This document shows, piece by piece, positions 1 to 7,332 of a stretch of 15,926 nt of DNA. The stretch lies in assembly GCA_013330925.1 (NCBI GenBank), contig DUHJ01000198.1, positions 1 through 15,926 of the forward strand. Reading direction: 5' to 3'. A program made the position numbers and the translations under genes. The notes beneath the pieces were generated by a model. That model searched no databases. It was not told the DNA's origin and was given only the letters and a program-made list of their open reading frames with translations. This stretch comes from Candidatus Poseidoniaceae archaeon (GTDB lineage Archaea; Thermoplasmatota; Poseidoniia; Poseidoniales; Poseidoniaceae). Every line of letters begins with the position of its first letter. The first letter of the stretch is position 1.

Positions 1-316
1 GACCATCTCCATCGACACCCTGACCTTCATCGCTCCTGCTCGCCAAGGGGACCTCTTGGAGGTGACCGGGCAAGTCGTGTTCACATCCACCCACACGGCG
101 TGCGTGAAGGTGACCGCACAGTCGATGAGCAAGTCGGATTGGGCGCGGAGGCCCATTTGTGAAGGGTACTTCTTCTTCGTCGCCATCGACTCCATGATGC
201 GACCCATTCCCATCCCCCAACTCGTTGCAGAAGGGGAAGAAGCCGAACGTGAATGGGCTCACGCTGAGGAACTCCGAGCGAACATGCTTCGCAATCGTGC
301 AGCGTCCAAGGCTTGA
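1..316 (+). CDS. Acyl-CoA thioesterase, hotdog fold (5' end cut by window)
   Basis: The open frame enters from the left edge (first full codon at 2) and gives 104 residues before TGA at 314-316. The visible part reads like the second half of an acyl-CoA thioesterase of the YciA/BFIT hotdog type: a strand with GDLLEVTGQV, then alternating strands through TACVKVTAQS, then GYFFFVAIDS followed by a proline-rich PIPIPQLV segment and a charged C-terminal helix. Such enzymes hydrolyse acyl-CoA to free acid and CoA in the cytoplasm. The N-terminal part, where the catalytic Asp of this family usually sits, lies outside the window, so activity cannot be judged. A TTG at 56 is internal, since the hotdog strand pattern continues upstream of it. 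The next gene starts 24 bp downstream on the same strand, so the two may be co-transcribed. The fold call is fairly sure; the substrate is unknown. Confidence 0.72.
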   Translation, partial: TISIDTLTFIAPARQGDLLEVTGQVVFTSTHTACVKVTAQSMSKSDWARRPICEGYFFFVAIDSMMRPIPIPQLVAEGEEAEREWAHAEELRANMLRNRAASKA

Positions 317-340
317 TGTGGAACACCACGAGGCCCCCTC

Positions 341-1363
341 ATGCCGGTCCTGAACATCGCCGCTGTGGCCACCGATGACCTCGCACGGTTGATCGCCAAA
401 CCCAGCGACCAGCGTGACGTGCACACCTATGTCCACAAGGAAACGGGGGAATCAGGAGCCCGCATCCTCTCCATCATCCGACCGGCGAAGTATCCCGAAC
501 GCCTCCGTCCGCTCCTGAACGCCCTGTCTGCGGCACGGGTCGGCTTGATCGAGGTGGAGGCCGTCGATGCCACCCTTGGGGAAGCCCTTGTCGCCTTCGC
601 CAGCGCAGGACTTGAGCGAGGCCTTGCCGTCATCCGTCCGAAGGACGGCGGCTGGATCGACGAAGACCAAGTCAAGGCCCTCTTCCAACAGGCAGGCTTG
701 GGCGCTTGGACTTTCGAACCGGAGGACGGACCGCACCTGCGCGAACGCTTGTACGCGCTGATGGACGATTTGGCCGAGGAACTCGCCGAAGCATCAATGC
801 AACCGCTCATCATCCCTGTCGACCAGCATTTCAACGTCAGAGGCATCGGCCTGGTCGCCATCGGCTATGTGCAGGCTGGCACCGTGAACCAGCACGACGA
901 GTTGCTTCTGCTGCCCGCTGAAGGTGGTGGCACGGCCAAGTCCCTGCAAGTCATGGACGACGACGTCCCCGCCGCCACCGCCGGAGACCGCGTCGGCTTG
1001 GCCCTTCGAAACGCTCAGGAGGCCCACCTTTCGGGCGGGACCCTCATCGTTCATCCACCCGTGGACGACCCCAGGACGGGCACCCACCGGCCACCGGCCA
1101 TGCAACCCCACGTCCGCTCCACGGTGCATTTGACGCCCTCGCCGTTCCAACGACGCACCTTGCAAGAAGGCGACGTGATCCACCTTTCCGTTGACCTGCA
1201 ATTTGTTGTTGGACGGGTCACGGCGGCCGACGGAAATGCCCTTTCCGTGGAATGGTCCAACCCGGCGCTGATCCGAGCCCAATCTCCGCCTCAAGCCATC
1301 ATCGCCCAACTGGACTCGAAACCACGCATCATCGGATCAGGACGAATCGAGTTCGAGGCCTGA
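341..1363 (+). CDS. SelB/EF-1alpha-like protein with degenerate, P-loop-less G domain
   Basis: This is a 340-residue protein. Residues about 155-238 match domain 2 (beta-barrel) of SelB/EF-Tu family factors: VDQHFNVRGIGLVAIGYV, then AGTVNQHDELLLLP, a VMDDDVPAATAGDRVGLAL block, and SGGTLIV. Residues about 255-340 form a third barrel-like domain. The N-terminal 150 residues keep the strand-helix rhythm of a GTPase domain, but where GxxxxGKT should stand the sequence is NIAAVATDDLARLIA, and no DxxG or NKxD is visible. It therefore probably does not bind GTP in the normal way. A role in translation or tRNA/ribosome binding is an inference from domain 2/3 similarity only; a scaffold or regulatory role is equally possible. 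The start ATG follows the thioesterase by 24 bp with only a weak GAGG upstream. Length and register are intact, and there is no sign of a frameshift. Confidence 0.72.
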   Translation: MPVLNIAAVATDDLARLIAKPSDQRDVHTYVHKETGESGARILSIIRPAKYPERLRPLLNALSAARVGLIEVEAVDATLGEALVAFASAGLERGLAVIRPKDGGWIDEDQVKALFQQAGLGAWTFEPEDGPHLRERLYALMDDLAEELAEASMQPLIIPVDQHFNVRGIGLVAIGYVQAGTVNQHDELLLLPAEGGGTAKSLQVMDDDVPAATAGDRVGLALRNAQEAHLSGGTLIVHPPVDDPRTGTHRPPAMQPHVRSTVHLTPSPFQRRTLQEGDVIHLSVDLQFVVGRVTAADGNALSVEWSNPALIRAQSPPQAIIAQLDSKPRIIGSGRIEFEA

Positions 1364-1420
1364 TTCGGCGAACGGAGACCTGTCGTCCAACCTCGCCGTG
1401 GGGCTGCTGCGTTGAGGGAG

Positions 1421-1430
1421 CATTGATATC
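1421..1430 (+). promoter_or_regulatory. TATA-like box, leaderless promoter candidate
   Basis: The sequence cattgatatc is an AT-rich island in an otherwise GC-rich 89-bp gap. Its centre lies about 26 bp upstream of the ATG at 1453. That is the spacing expected when an archaeal transcript begins at or next to the start codon. It supports the choice of 1453 as start of the following gene. No Shine-Dalgarno sequence precedes that ATG. Confidence 0.4.
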
Positions 1431-1452
1431 CCATTCCACCAAGTGCGAGCAG

Positions 1453-3150
1453 ATGGGAGAAATCGTGCCGGCATCTGCCGGCCCGATGCAGTTGGACCGC
1501 GAGGTCCTTGACGGGCTGCGTCTGGCTGGGATGCGAGGAAGGGTGGCCGTTGAGGTCGACCCTTCCGCATTGCTCATCCGAGCGAAGGAGGGCAAGACCA
1601 CCACCTTGCCCCTCTCCTCGATCAGTTCATTCAACCATCACCAGACCCACCTGATGCCGCCGTACAGCCACCTGTTCGGTTTGATCCTCATCGGAATGGC
1701 CGGGTGGGCCATCGAGTTGCCCGCGGTGCGAAACGTCGTCATGACCCTCGGATGCATCCTTGTGGGAGCATGGGCCCTCACGCGCCGACCCACCCTGACC
1801 GTGGACCTGCACAACGGAGAGTGCCACGTCATCACCGGCGCTGACGGGAAGCTGATGATGCTCGCATACCTGATGGGGCGCCTGATGGCAGGCATGTCGC
1901 TTCCGGACGCAAGGGAAGGCATCGACGAGTTCCTCCGGCCACGTTCAACCCCGGAAGCGCTTCACGTCCCTCGGCCAATCGCAGGCTTGCTCGAAGGCGA
2001 GGTGGTTCCTCGCACGTCCGTGGACGAGACCATCATGTCGGATTTCTTCAACGACGAACCCCTCCCCATCGTCGACGGGCCTCGTAGCCCCGCCTCGGTG
2101 AACATCACCATCGAAGACCGGCGCGCTCCCATGCAATCCGACGCATACCTCGCGCCTGTTCAGGTGCAGATGCCGGTCCCGCCCGCGCAGGACGGTTTGC
2201 ATGCCAGAGCGCAGCGCATGATGGTGGAGCAGCGTGAGGGGCTTCCCGAGCCCTCGCACAACGCATTGCATCCACGCACACCGGTCGATCGAGAGGCTGC
2301 ACAACAGGCGCGAGAAGAGGCTGCTTCACCGTTCGGCGTGAGCGGAAACGGTTGGCAGCCCGTCCATCAAGAACAGCGTGCTCTGCCTGCTCCTCGTGTG
2401 GAGGCTCCGCTCCCGGCTTTCGACCAGGGCGCCGAGCCGTATTTGCCGAGTTTTGTTGGCCCGAATGGGCACTCCCGGCCGGTGCAAGAACCCGAACCTG
2501 CACCAACCTTCCCCGTGATGGGCTTCGACGAGCCAGCATCTCCTGCGCCAACGGCTCAACCTGAACCGTCGCCGCTTCCCGTCCATGTCCAAGGCATCGT
2601 CGGTACGGCACGACGTGCCGAGGACCACCAGCAGGTTGCTCCTTCAGGGCAACCCGTCAACCTGCGACCAAAGAACGGAACCACAGGCCCACGGCACCTC
2701 ATCCCACGCCACGGGCGAGCCACATCCCGAACCCGTCGAAACAGCCTCGGCGGCCTCTTTGATGCAGCACTTCGCTCCCCTCCTCCCTCCCCGCAAGAGC
2801 AGGACTACGCTGCCATGTACGGTGACGAGGACGGAGAAGCCGTCGCATCGGAAGATGCAGTCCCACTAAGCACGTGGCAACGGACGCGCCTCCGCTCCGA
2901 CTCAACCTCACAAGCCATTGTTGACGAACACACGCGCACCCACGCCGGTTCCTCCGGTGGAGAGCGGCCAGACGATGAGCTCCGCCAATTGCTGGGCCAG
3001 ATCTCAATCGACCCGTTGCCGGACCCCGAAGAAACCCTGAGGGGGGAACGCCAAGGTCAAATTGCCTCGTCCTTCAGGGACATGGTCGAAGTCAATTCAG
3101 AGCCAGCCCAAGCACGCGCGTACATGGACCTTGACCGCCTTGACCGGTGA
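1453..3150 (+). CDS. Membrane-anchored protein with long Pro-rich disordered tail, function unknown
   Basis: Not recognised as a known family. The protein is 565 residues from the ATG at 1453. The frame is open back to 1252, but that would overlap the upstream gene by more than 100 nt, and a TATA-like box sits 26 bp before 1453. Residues about 30-60 look like short beta strands (RVAVEVDPSALLIRAKEG). Residues about 72-110 form two transmembrane helices separated by AIELPAVRN. Residues about 113-155 resume with strands (TLTVDLHNGECHVITG) and an amphipathic Met-rich helix. A PH-like fold interrupted by a helical hairpin is possible, but this is inference. From about residue 160 to the end it is rich in Pro, Glu, Gln and Arg with no hydrophobic core, so probably disordered and cytoplasmic. 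The stop abuts the stop of the convergent kinase gene with no gap. An internal start at 1486 is an alternative. Confidence 0.7.
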   Translation: MGEIVPASAGPMQLDREVLDGLRLAGMRGRVAVEVDPSALLIRAKEGKTTTLPLSSISSFNHHQTHLMPPYSHLFGLILIGMAGWAIELPAVRNVVMTLGCILVGAWALTRRPTLTVDLHNGECHVITGADGKLMMLAYLMGRLMAGMSLPDAREGIDEFLRPRSTPEALHVPRPIAGLLEGEVVPRTSVDETIMSDFFNDEPLPIVDGPRSPASVNITIEDRRAPMQSDAYLAPVQVQMPVPPAQDGLHARAQRMMVEQREGLPEPSHNALHPRTPVDREAAQQAREEAASPFGVSGNGWQPVHQEQRALPAPRVEAPLPAFDQGAEPYLPSFVGPNGHSRPVQEPEPAPTFPVMGFDEPASPAPTAQPEPSPLPVHVQGIVGTARRAEDHQQVAPSGQPVNLRPKNGTTGPRHLIPRHGRATSRTRRNSLGGLFDAALRSPPPSPQEQDYAAMYGDEDGEAVASEDAVPLSTWQRTRLRSDSTSQAIVDEHTRTHAGSSGGERPDDELRQLLGQISIDPLPDPEETLRGERQGQIASSFRDMVEVNSEPAQARAYMDLDRLDR

Positions 3151-4059
3151 TCAGCGGGTCAAGCCACGAACGACCTGCAAGCGTGCTTCGCGATCTTGGC
3201 GGTCCATGGCCACCAGACCCGTGACGCCGAGACCTTGCAGGGTGTAACTCGCAACCACGGCCGCGTGTTCCAAGCCCGTGCGCAGTTCCTCTCGACCCAC
3301 AGGGCCCTCACCTTTCGAAAGGTGAGCGGCCAATGTGCCTGCGAAGCTGTCCCCGCAACCCGTCGGGTCGACAAGCCCCGGTGAGGGCACAGAGGGCACA
3401 TGGAGCAGCCCGCTCGGATGCAAGGCAAGCACGCCGTGCTCGCCTCGCTTGACGATCAGGATGGCCCCAGGCTGCAGTTGACCGTGAAGCCACTGCGCCG
3501 CCCGAACGAGGTTCGCGTCGTCGGCGAGCATGCGCACTTCTCCGTCGTTCAAGACCACGACGTCAACGCGCTGAAGCACGTCGTCCAGCAAAGGACGGGC
3601 GATGTCGATCCAGAGGTTCATCGAATCGAGCATGCGCAAGCGCGTGGGTGAACACTGGTCCAGCACTTTGGCTTGCAGCGCAGGGTGAAGGTTGGCGCAG
3701 AAGAGGACCTTCGGCGAAACCCATGCCTCGGGCACCTCAGGGTCGAAGGCTTCGAAGACATTGAGTTCGGTGTTCAGGGTTGACGCCTCACCCATCGCAC
3801 CGCTGTACTCGCCCTCCCAATGGAAGGTGTTGCCCTCGGCCGTGACAAGCCCAGCAAGGTCGAGTCCGCTCTCGGCCAAGAGGTCGCGATCTTCCGGACG
3901 GAAGTCGTTACCGACGACGCCCACAACGCCACATGAGGCGTCGCATGCCGAGGAAGCGAGGCCTGCATAAGTCGCAGAGCCACCAAGCAGGCGTTCACCC
4001 TTGGCTGCAGGTGTTTGAATCGAATCGTAAGCAAGGCTGCCGACCACAACGACGTCCAT
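3151..4059 (-). CDS. PfkB-family carbohydrate/nucleoside kinase
   Basis: A 302-residue ribokinase-fold enzyme that transfers phosphate from ATP to a hydroxymethyl group of a sugar or nucleoside. N-terminal VVVVGSLAYDSI is followed by the substrate-side GGSATYAG motif (residues 26-33). Mid-protein LNDGEV (170-175) matches the NxxE metal/phosphate motif. DPTGCGDSFAG (231-241) is the ATP/anion-hole signature, with D237 as the expected catalytic base. The ATG at 4059 was chosen because the first beta strand begins there; the frame stays open upstream to 4251 but that extension overlaps glpX. It is last in the moaE-moaC-glpX-pfkB run, 35 bp after the glpX stop, with a weak GAGG before the ATG. The substrate is not readable: ribokinase, adenosine-kinase and fructokinase relatives all share these motifs. 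Proximity to glpX hints at sugar-phosphate metabolism. Confidence 0.85.
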   Translation of the reverse strand: MDVVVVGSLAYDSIQTPAAKGERLLGGSATYAGLASSACDASCGVVGVVGNDFRPEDRDLLAESGLDLAGLVTAEGNTFHWEGEYSGAMGEASTLNTELNVFEAFDPEVPEAWVSPKVLFCANLHPALQAKVLDQCSPTRLRMLDSMNLWIDIARPLLDDVLQRVDVVVLNDGEVRMLADDANLVRAAQWLHGQLQPGAILIVKRGEHGVLALHPSGLLHVPSVPSPGLVDPTGCGDSFAGTLAAHLSKGEGPVGREELRTGLEHAAVVASYTLQGLGVTGLVAMDRQDREARLQVVRGLTR

Positions 4060-4094
4060 GTGCCTCGGCACGACTTCGGAATGAAGAACCCTTG

Positions 4095-5045
4095 TCACCG
4101 GCGACGCTCGGTCACGATGGACCGACGGGTACCGGAAGCGACGTCGATGATTTCGCTGCTGGTCACGGTTCGGTGTTCGTCCATCACCACACCGGGAAGG
4201 TAGCCGTCGCAGACTCCTGCCGCGATGAACACCGCATCCTTGGACCTGCAAAGGTCCTCGGCCTCCCAGCGACGGTCCAGGTCGTCACCGACCATCGTCG
4301 CGGCCCGGGCCGCCTCCTCGTCGTTCCGGAGCACAAGTCGGCCTTGGAACACACCGCCAAGGCCGCGGATGGCGGCGGCCGTGATGACGCCTTCAGGGGC
4401 TGCCCCAATGCCCATGAGCAGGTCGAAGGGGCCATCGTCGCGTGCCGCCCAAATGGCGGCACTGACGTCACCGTCGGACATCAATTCGAGTTGCGCACCG
4501 GCTGCCCGCACGTCGCGGACGAGGTCGGCATGCCGCTCTCGGTCGAGGGCAACCACGCGAACCTCGGCGACCTCTCGGTCGAGGGCATGGGCGGCTTGTT
4601 CAAGGTTCCACGCCACGCCTCCATCAAGGTCAACATGACCCGCAAGCGCGGGTCCTGCCGCGATTTTGTCCATGTAACAATCGGGGGCGTGCAAGAGCGC
4701 CCCTCGAGGCGCAGCAGCGAGGACGGCGATGGAATTCGGCAGGTTATCGGCACAGTTGTTGGTGCACTCAAGCGGATCGACGGCGATGTCAAGTTGGAGC
4801 GCTCCTGCCTTGCCGACTTCGGCCCCAATGGGTTCTCCGATGTAGAGCATGGGCGCGTCGTCACGTTCACCCTCGCCGATGGCCACACGGCCGTCGAAGG
4901 GAGCGTGATCAAAAGAGCGGCGCATCGCTTCAACGGCAGCCCCGTCTGCGGCGTCCTTGTCGCCAAGGCCTCGCCATTCAGCGCTGGCCAAGGCGGCCAT
5001 GTCCACGGCTTCGAGGAGGTGGGGCCAGACGTCGCCGACGCGCAT
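4095..5045 (-). CDS. glpX: Fructose-1,6-bisphosphatase class II (GlpX type)
   Basis: A 316-residue member of the Li+-sensitive, metal-dependent phosphatase fold that converts fructose-1,6-bisphosphate to fructose-6-phosphate in gluconeogenesis. Motifs in order: GDKDAAD (28-34), IGEGERDDAPMLYIG (56-70), IAVDPLECTN (87-96), NSIAVLA (104-110), APDCYMDKIA (120-129), SDGDV (190-194), APEGV (216-220), and FQGRL (233-237). The acidic residues expected to hold the metals (E57 or E59, D90, E93, E218) are present. Residue 94 is Cys where the family has an almost invariant Gly (EGT). The start at 5045 gives the usual N-terminus and lies 46 nt past the moaC stop. The frame is open to 5159, but that would run into moaC, and a GTG at about 5078 is a weaker alternative. 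Many archaea use a bifunctional aldolase/phosphatase instead, so a bacterial-type gene here may reflect old transfer. Confidence 0.9.
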   Translation of the reverse strand: MRVGDVWPHLLEAVDMAALASAEWRGLGDKDAADGAAVEAMRRSFDHAPFDGRVAIGEGERDDAPMLYIGEPIGAEVGKAGALQLDIAVDPLECTNNCADNLPNSIAVLAAAPRGALLHAPDCYMDKIAAGPALAGHVDLDGGVAWNLEQAAHALDREVAEVRVVALDRERHADLVRDVRAAGAQLELMSDGDVSAAIWAARDDGPFDLLMGIGAAPEGVITAAAIRGLGGVFQGRLVLRNDEEAARAATMVGDDLDRRWEAEDLCRSKDAVFIAAGVCDGYLPGVVMDEHRTVTSSEIIDVASGTRRSIVTERRR

Positions 5046-5091
5046 GGACCCCGACAAAGAAGGGCGGGTGATGAACACACCGGAGGGGATT

Positions 5092-5565
5092 TCACGCCGT
5101 GCCCTTGTGCTTCTCAAGGACACGAAGGCCGTCGATTCGTGCAACGGGGTACTGACCATGTTCGTCTTTTTCCAGCGATTTCACCATGTCGAACGCACAC
5201 AGCAAACCGGCGCTCACGCCCGCCAAGGCCTCCATCTCGATGCCGGTTCGATAGTGCGCTCCGACTTCGACTTCACAGCCCAGCCGATCTTTTTGCACGT
5301 GCCAACGAACTTTGCACGATTCAATCGGGACGGGATGGCAATGTGGAATCAACCGTGGCGTCTCTTTCACGGCCTGAATGGCTGCGATCGTCGAAGCCTC
5401 TCGAACGTCGCCCTTGGCCACGTGACCCTGGACGATGGCCAGCAGGGTTTCCGGACGAAGCGTGACCCAACCTTCGGCCACCGCACGACGTGCCACTGCG
5501 GGCTTCCGTCCAATGTCCACGATGCCCTCAATCTCAACCGAGTCCTGCTTTCCATGTGGCTCCAT
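5092..5565 (-). CDS. moaC: Cyclic pyranopterin monophosphate synthase MoaC
   Basis: A 157-residue protein matching the family length. MoaC converts the 3',8-cyclo-GTP made by MoaA into cyclic pyranopterin monophosphate, the first stable molybdopterin intermediate. Signature blocks seen: ARRAVAEGWVTL, KGDVREASTIAAIQAVKETP with K67, RLIPHCHPVPI with H75 and H77, RTGIEMEALAGVSAGLLCAFDMVKS (106-130, with E110, E112, D126 and K129), and IDGLRVLEK near the C-terminus. All residues usually considered catalytic appear present. The gene starts 32 nt inside the 3' end of moaE and carries a very strong Shine-Dalgarno sequence inside moaE, so translation is probably coupled. MoaA and MoaD/MoeA partners are not in the window. 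Confidence 0.94.
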   Translation of the reverse strand: MEPHGKQDSVEIEGIVDIGRKPAVARRAVAEGWVTLRPETLLAIVQGHVAKGDVREASTIAAIQAVKETPRLIPHCHPVPIESCKVRWHVQKDRLGCEVEVGAHYRTGIEMEALAGVSAGLLCAFDMVKSLEKDEHGQYPVARIDGLRVLEKHKGTA

Positions 5566-5974
5566 GATCCGTCACCTCCTTCTTCCACAGGGGGGCCTGC
5601 TGCTTGAGTTCATCGATGAGCCAGCGGCAGGCATCGAACGCCGCTGCACGGTGGGCGGAACCCACGTGGATGGCCACGATCGGCTCCTCCGGTTCCACGC
5701 TCCCAGTCCGGTGCGCGATGACCACCGCCCGAAGGCCGTAGGTCTCTGCGGCTTGGGAAGCCAACGCGTGCAGAACCTTCGGAAGTTCTTCCTGCCAGGC
5801 ATCAAATTCGAGCCGAAGCACGTTTGAATCGCCCTCTTTCCCTCGCGTAAGCCCCACGAAACTGACCACGGCCCCCACCCCGTCCACGGGGAGGCGTTGC
5901 AGGAGCGCGTCAGGGTTCAGCCGCGTAGCGGGCGTGTCCACAATCACCTCGAAGGAGGAGGGGGCTGTGGGCAT
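5534..5974 (-). CDS. moaE: Molybdopterin synthase catalytic (large) subunit MoaE
   Basis: A 146-residue protein of normal length. With the thiocarboxylated MoaD subunit it adds the dithiolene sulfurs to cyclic pyranopterin monophosphate to give molybdopterin. Visible family blocks: GAVVSFVGLTRG (34-45), LEFDAW (55-60), AVVIAHRTGSVEPEEPIVAIHVGSAHR in sections from 83 to 109, and LKQQAPLWKKE (123-133). K124 and K131 have the 7-residue spacing of the two essential lysines of the E. coli enzyme. The first gene of the minus-strand cluster, it starts with ATG at 5974 and overlaps moaC by 32 nt at its 3' end. No MoaD gene or fused MoaD domain is visible here, so the small subunit must be elsewhere. 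The start codon shares the CATG at 5972-5975 with a possible start of the divergent flavoprotein gene. Confidence 0.94.
   Translation of the reverse strand: MPTAPSSFEVIVDTPATRLNPDALLQRLPVDGVGAVVSFVGLTRGKEGDSNVLRLEFDAWQEELPKVLHALASQAAETYGLRAVVIAHRTGSVEPEEPIVAIHVGSAHRAAAFDACRWLIDELKQQAPLWKKEVTDHGATWKAGLG
5571..5580 (-). promoter_or_regulatory. Strong Shine-Dalgarno for moaC inside moaE
   Basis: Read on the minus strand the sequence is AGGAGGTGAC, close to a full complement of the 16S rRNA 3' end. AGGAGG lies 9 nt before the ATG at 5565. It is within the last codons of moaE, so it fixes the moaC start and suggests internal re-initiation on a shared mRNA. Most other genes in the window lack such a site. 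Confidence 0.8.
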
Positions 5975-6026
5975 GAGCGATGCTCACACAGCGCATCCTT
6001 CAAACCCTCCGCGCCGTTGTCCAACC

Positions 6027-7289
6027 ATGGACGGTCCGCCCCCGGTCACCGTGATGGGCGCCGGGCTTTCTGGGCTCGCCGCCGCCACATTGCTGGCGCG
6101 TGCCGGGCGTGAAGTTCACGTCCATGACATTCGTGCGGATTCAGGTGCCCGCTTTGACGGTGATTTTCAGGCCTTGGAAAACTGGAGCATGGACGAGGAT
6201 TTCTTCGAACAATTGGAATCGTGGGGCTTCGATTCAACCGCCTTCCGTGCGACCGAGTTCTCGGTGGTGGACCTCATCCATCCAGACGATGAGGTGACCC
6301 AGGCAAAGACGGACGGCGTGGCCTACCGCATCGTTGAGCGTGGAACCTCAGACCATACCATCGATCAAGCCTTCAAGCGGATGGCCATTGAAGCAGGTGC
6401 AACTTTGCACTACAAATCACGCATCGACGAGAAGGACGCGGACATCGTGGCCTGCGGTCCGAAGGACACCTCTGCCCTTGCACTTGGCGAGATCTTCCGC
6501 ACCTCTCACCCGGACCACATCGCCTTCCAACTCAACGACAAGCTCGCACCTGGGGCGTACAGTTACCTGATCATCATCGATGGCATCGGCCTCATCTGCA
6601 CTTGCCTGTGGCGCAAGCAAAAGAAGAGTGAACGCTTCCTAAACGAGTGCATTGCCACGTACCAACGCCTCTACCCAGACATCGACATGGAGCCCATCAA
6701 GCGGGTTGGAGGGAAAGGCGATTTCACCCTGAACGGGCATTACACGGTGCCGGAAACCGGACAACACTTCGTCGGTGAATCCGGTGGCCTTCAGGATTTC
6801 ATGTGGGGCTTCGGCATGCGCATGGCGGTCTGGTCCGGGGTGTTGGCTGCCCAAGACATGCTGGGCGGCCCTTCCTACGAGAAGGAAGTGCGGCGCCACC
6901 TCCTTCCTTACGTGCAAACCAGCGTCGCCAACCGCTGGCTGATGAATCGAGTTGGAGATCGGACCTTCAAGCGCATGTGCAAGCAATGGATGCGCGATCA
7001 GGACCGCTCGGGCGACGGCTTGCGTTGGATCGGCCGTTTGTTCCGTCCGAGTTTGATCAAGCGTCTTGTTTTCGCACTGACCTCCCCTTTCATGCTGGAA
7101 CGTGGGCAGGGACTCACGCGCCCAAAGCGCCTGCCTTTCCGGGCTGCTAAAGCCCGCGACACGTGGGAACAAAGCGAGGAGGCACTTGCCGTAAAGGCCC
7201 GTTGGGAAGCCGCACGACGAGGAGGGGGCCAGACCTCCTTCGAAAGCAGGGACGGAGAGGCCCACGAGACGGAGGCGACGCTGGTTTGA
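6027..7289 (+). CDS. FAD-dependent oxidoreductase, geranylgeranyl reductase-like
   Basis: A 420-residue flavoprotein from the ATG at 6027. An N-terminal Rossmann strand-turn-helix, VTVMGAGLSGLAAATLLARAG (7-27), carries GxGxxG, and HVHD (31-34) supplies the acidic residue for the adenosine ribose. A second FAD contact region is seen at GESGGLQDFMWGFGMRMAVWSG (250-271), typical of geranylgeranyl reductases and p-hydroxybenzoate-hydroxylase-fold enzymes. Archaeal relatives saturate the isoprenoid chains of membrane lipids or reduce related polyprenyl substrates; that role is an inference here. The C-terminal 100 residues are basic and partly hydrophobic (RLFRPSLIKRLVFALTSPF), suggesting membrane association. 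An in-frame ATG at 5973, preceded by GGAGGAG, would add 18 residues rich in Ser/Pro/His; 6027 was preferred because the fold begins directly after it. The hydratase gene follows 43 bp downstream. Confidence 0.78.
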   Translation: MDGPPPVTVMGAGLSGLAAATLLARAGREVHVHDIRADSGARFDGDFQALENWSMDEDFFEQLESWGFDSTAFRATEFSVVDLIHPDDEVTQAKTDGVAYRIVERGTSDHTIDQAFKRMAIEAGATLHYKSRIDEKDADIVACGPKDTSALALGEIFRTSHPDHIAFQLNDKLAPGAYSYLIIIDGIGLICTCLWRKQKKSERFLNECIATYQRLYPDIDMEPIKRVGGKGDFTLNGHYTVPETGQHFVGESGGLQDFMWGFGMRMAVWSGVLAAQDMLGGPSYEKEVRRHLLPYVQTSVANRWLMNRVGDRTFKRMCKQWMRDQDRSGDGLRWIGRLFRPSLIKRLVFALTSPFMLERGQGLTRPKRLPFRAAKARDTWEQSEEALAVKARWEAARRGGGQTSFESRDGEAHETEATLV

Positions 7290-7303
7290 GCCGCTGCGAT
7301 TGC

Positions 7304-7310
7304 TTCATTA
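7304..7310 (+). promoter_or_regulatory. Weak TATA-like element before the enoyl-CoA hydratase gene
   Basis: The sequence ttcatta is the most AT-rich stretch of the 43-bp gap and is centred about 26 bp before the ATG at 7333, the spacing seen before other genes in this window. The match is short, so the gene may equally be read through from the flavoprotein gene upstream. Confidence 0.25.
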
Positions 7311-7332
7311 CCGCTCTTCCATTGGACGGGTC

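Noticed and set aside
1252..1452. Longer N-terminus of the membrane/disordered protein
   Set aside because: It would overlap the EF-like gene by 112 nt, and its residues are Arg/Thr/His-rich without structure; the TATA-like box supports 1453.
5046..5159. Longer N-terminus of GlpX
   Set aside because: It overlaps the moaC coding region, and family members begin close to the Met encoded at 5045.
3933..5465. 510-codon plus-strand ORF
   Set aside because: Entirely antisense to pfkB, glpX and moaC, whose motifs are unmistakable. Its product has no domain pattern and arises from GC-biased third positions.
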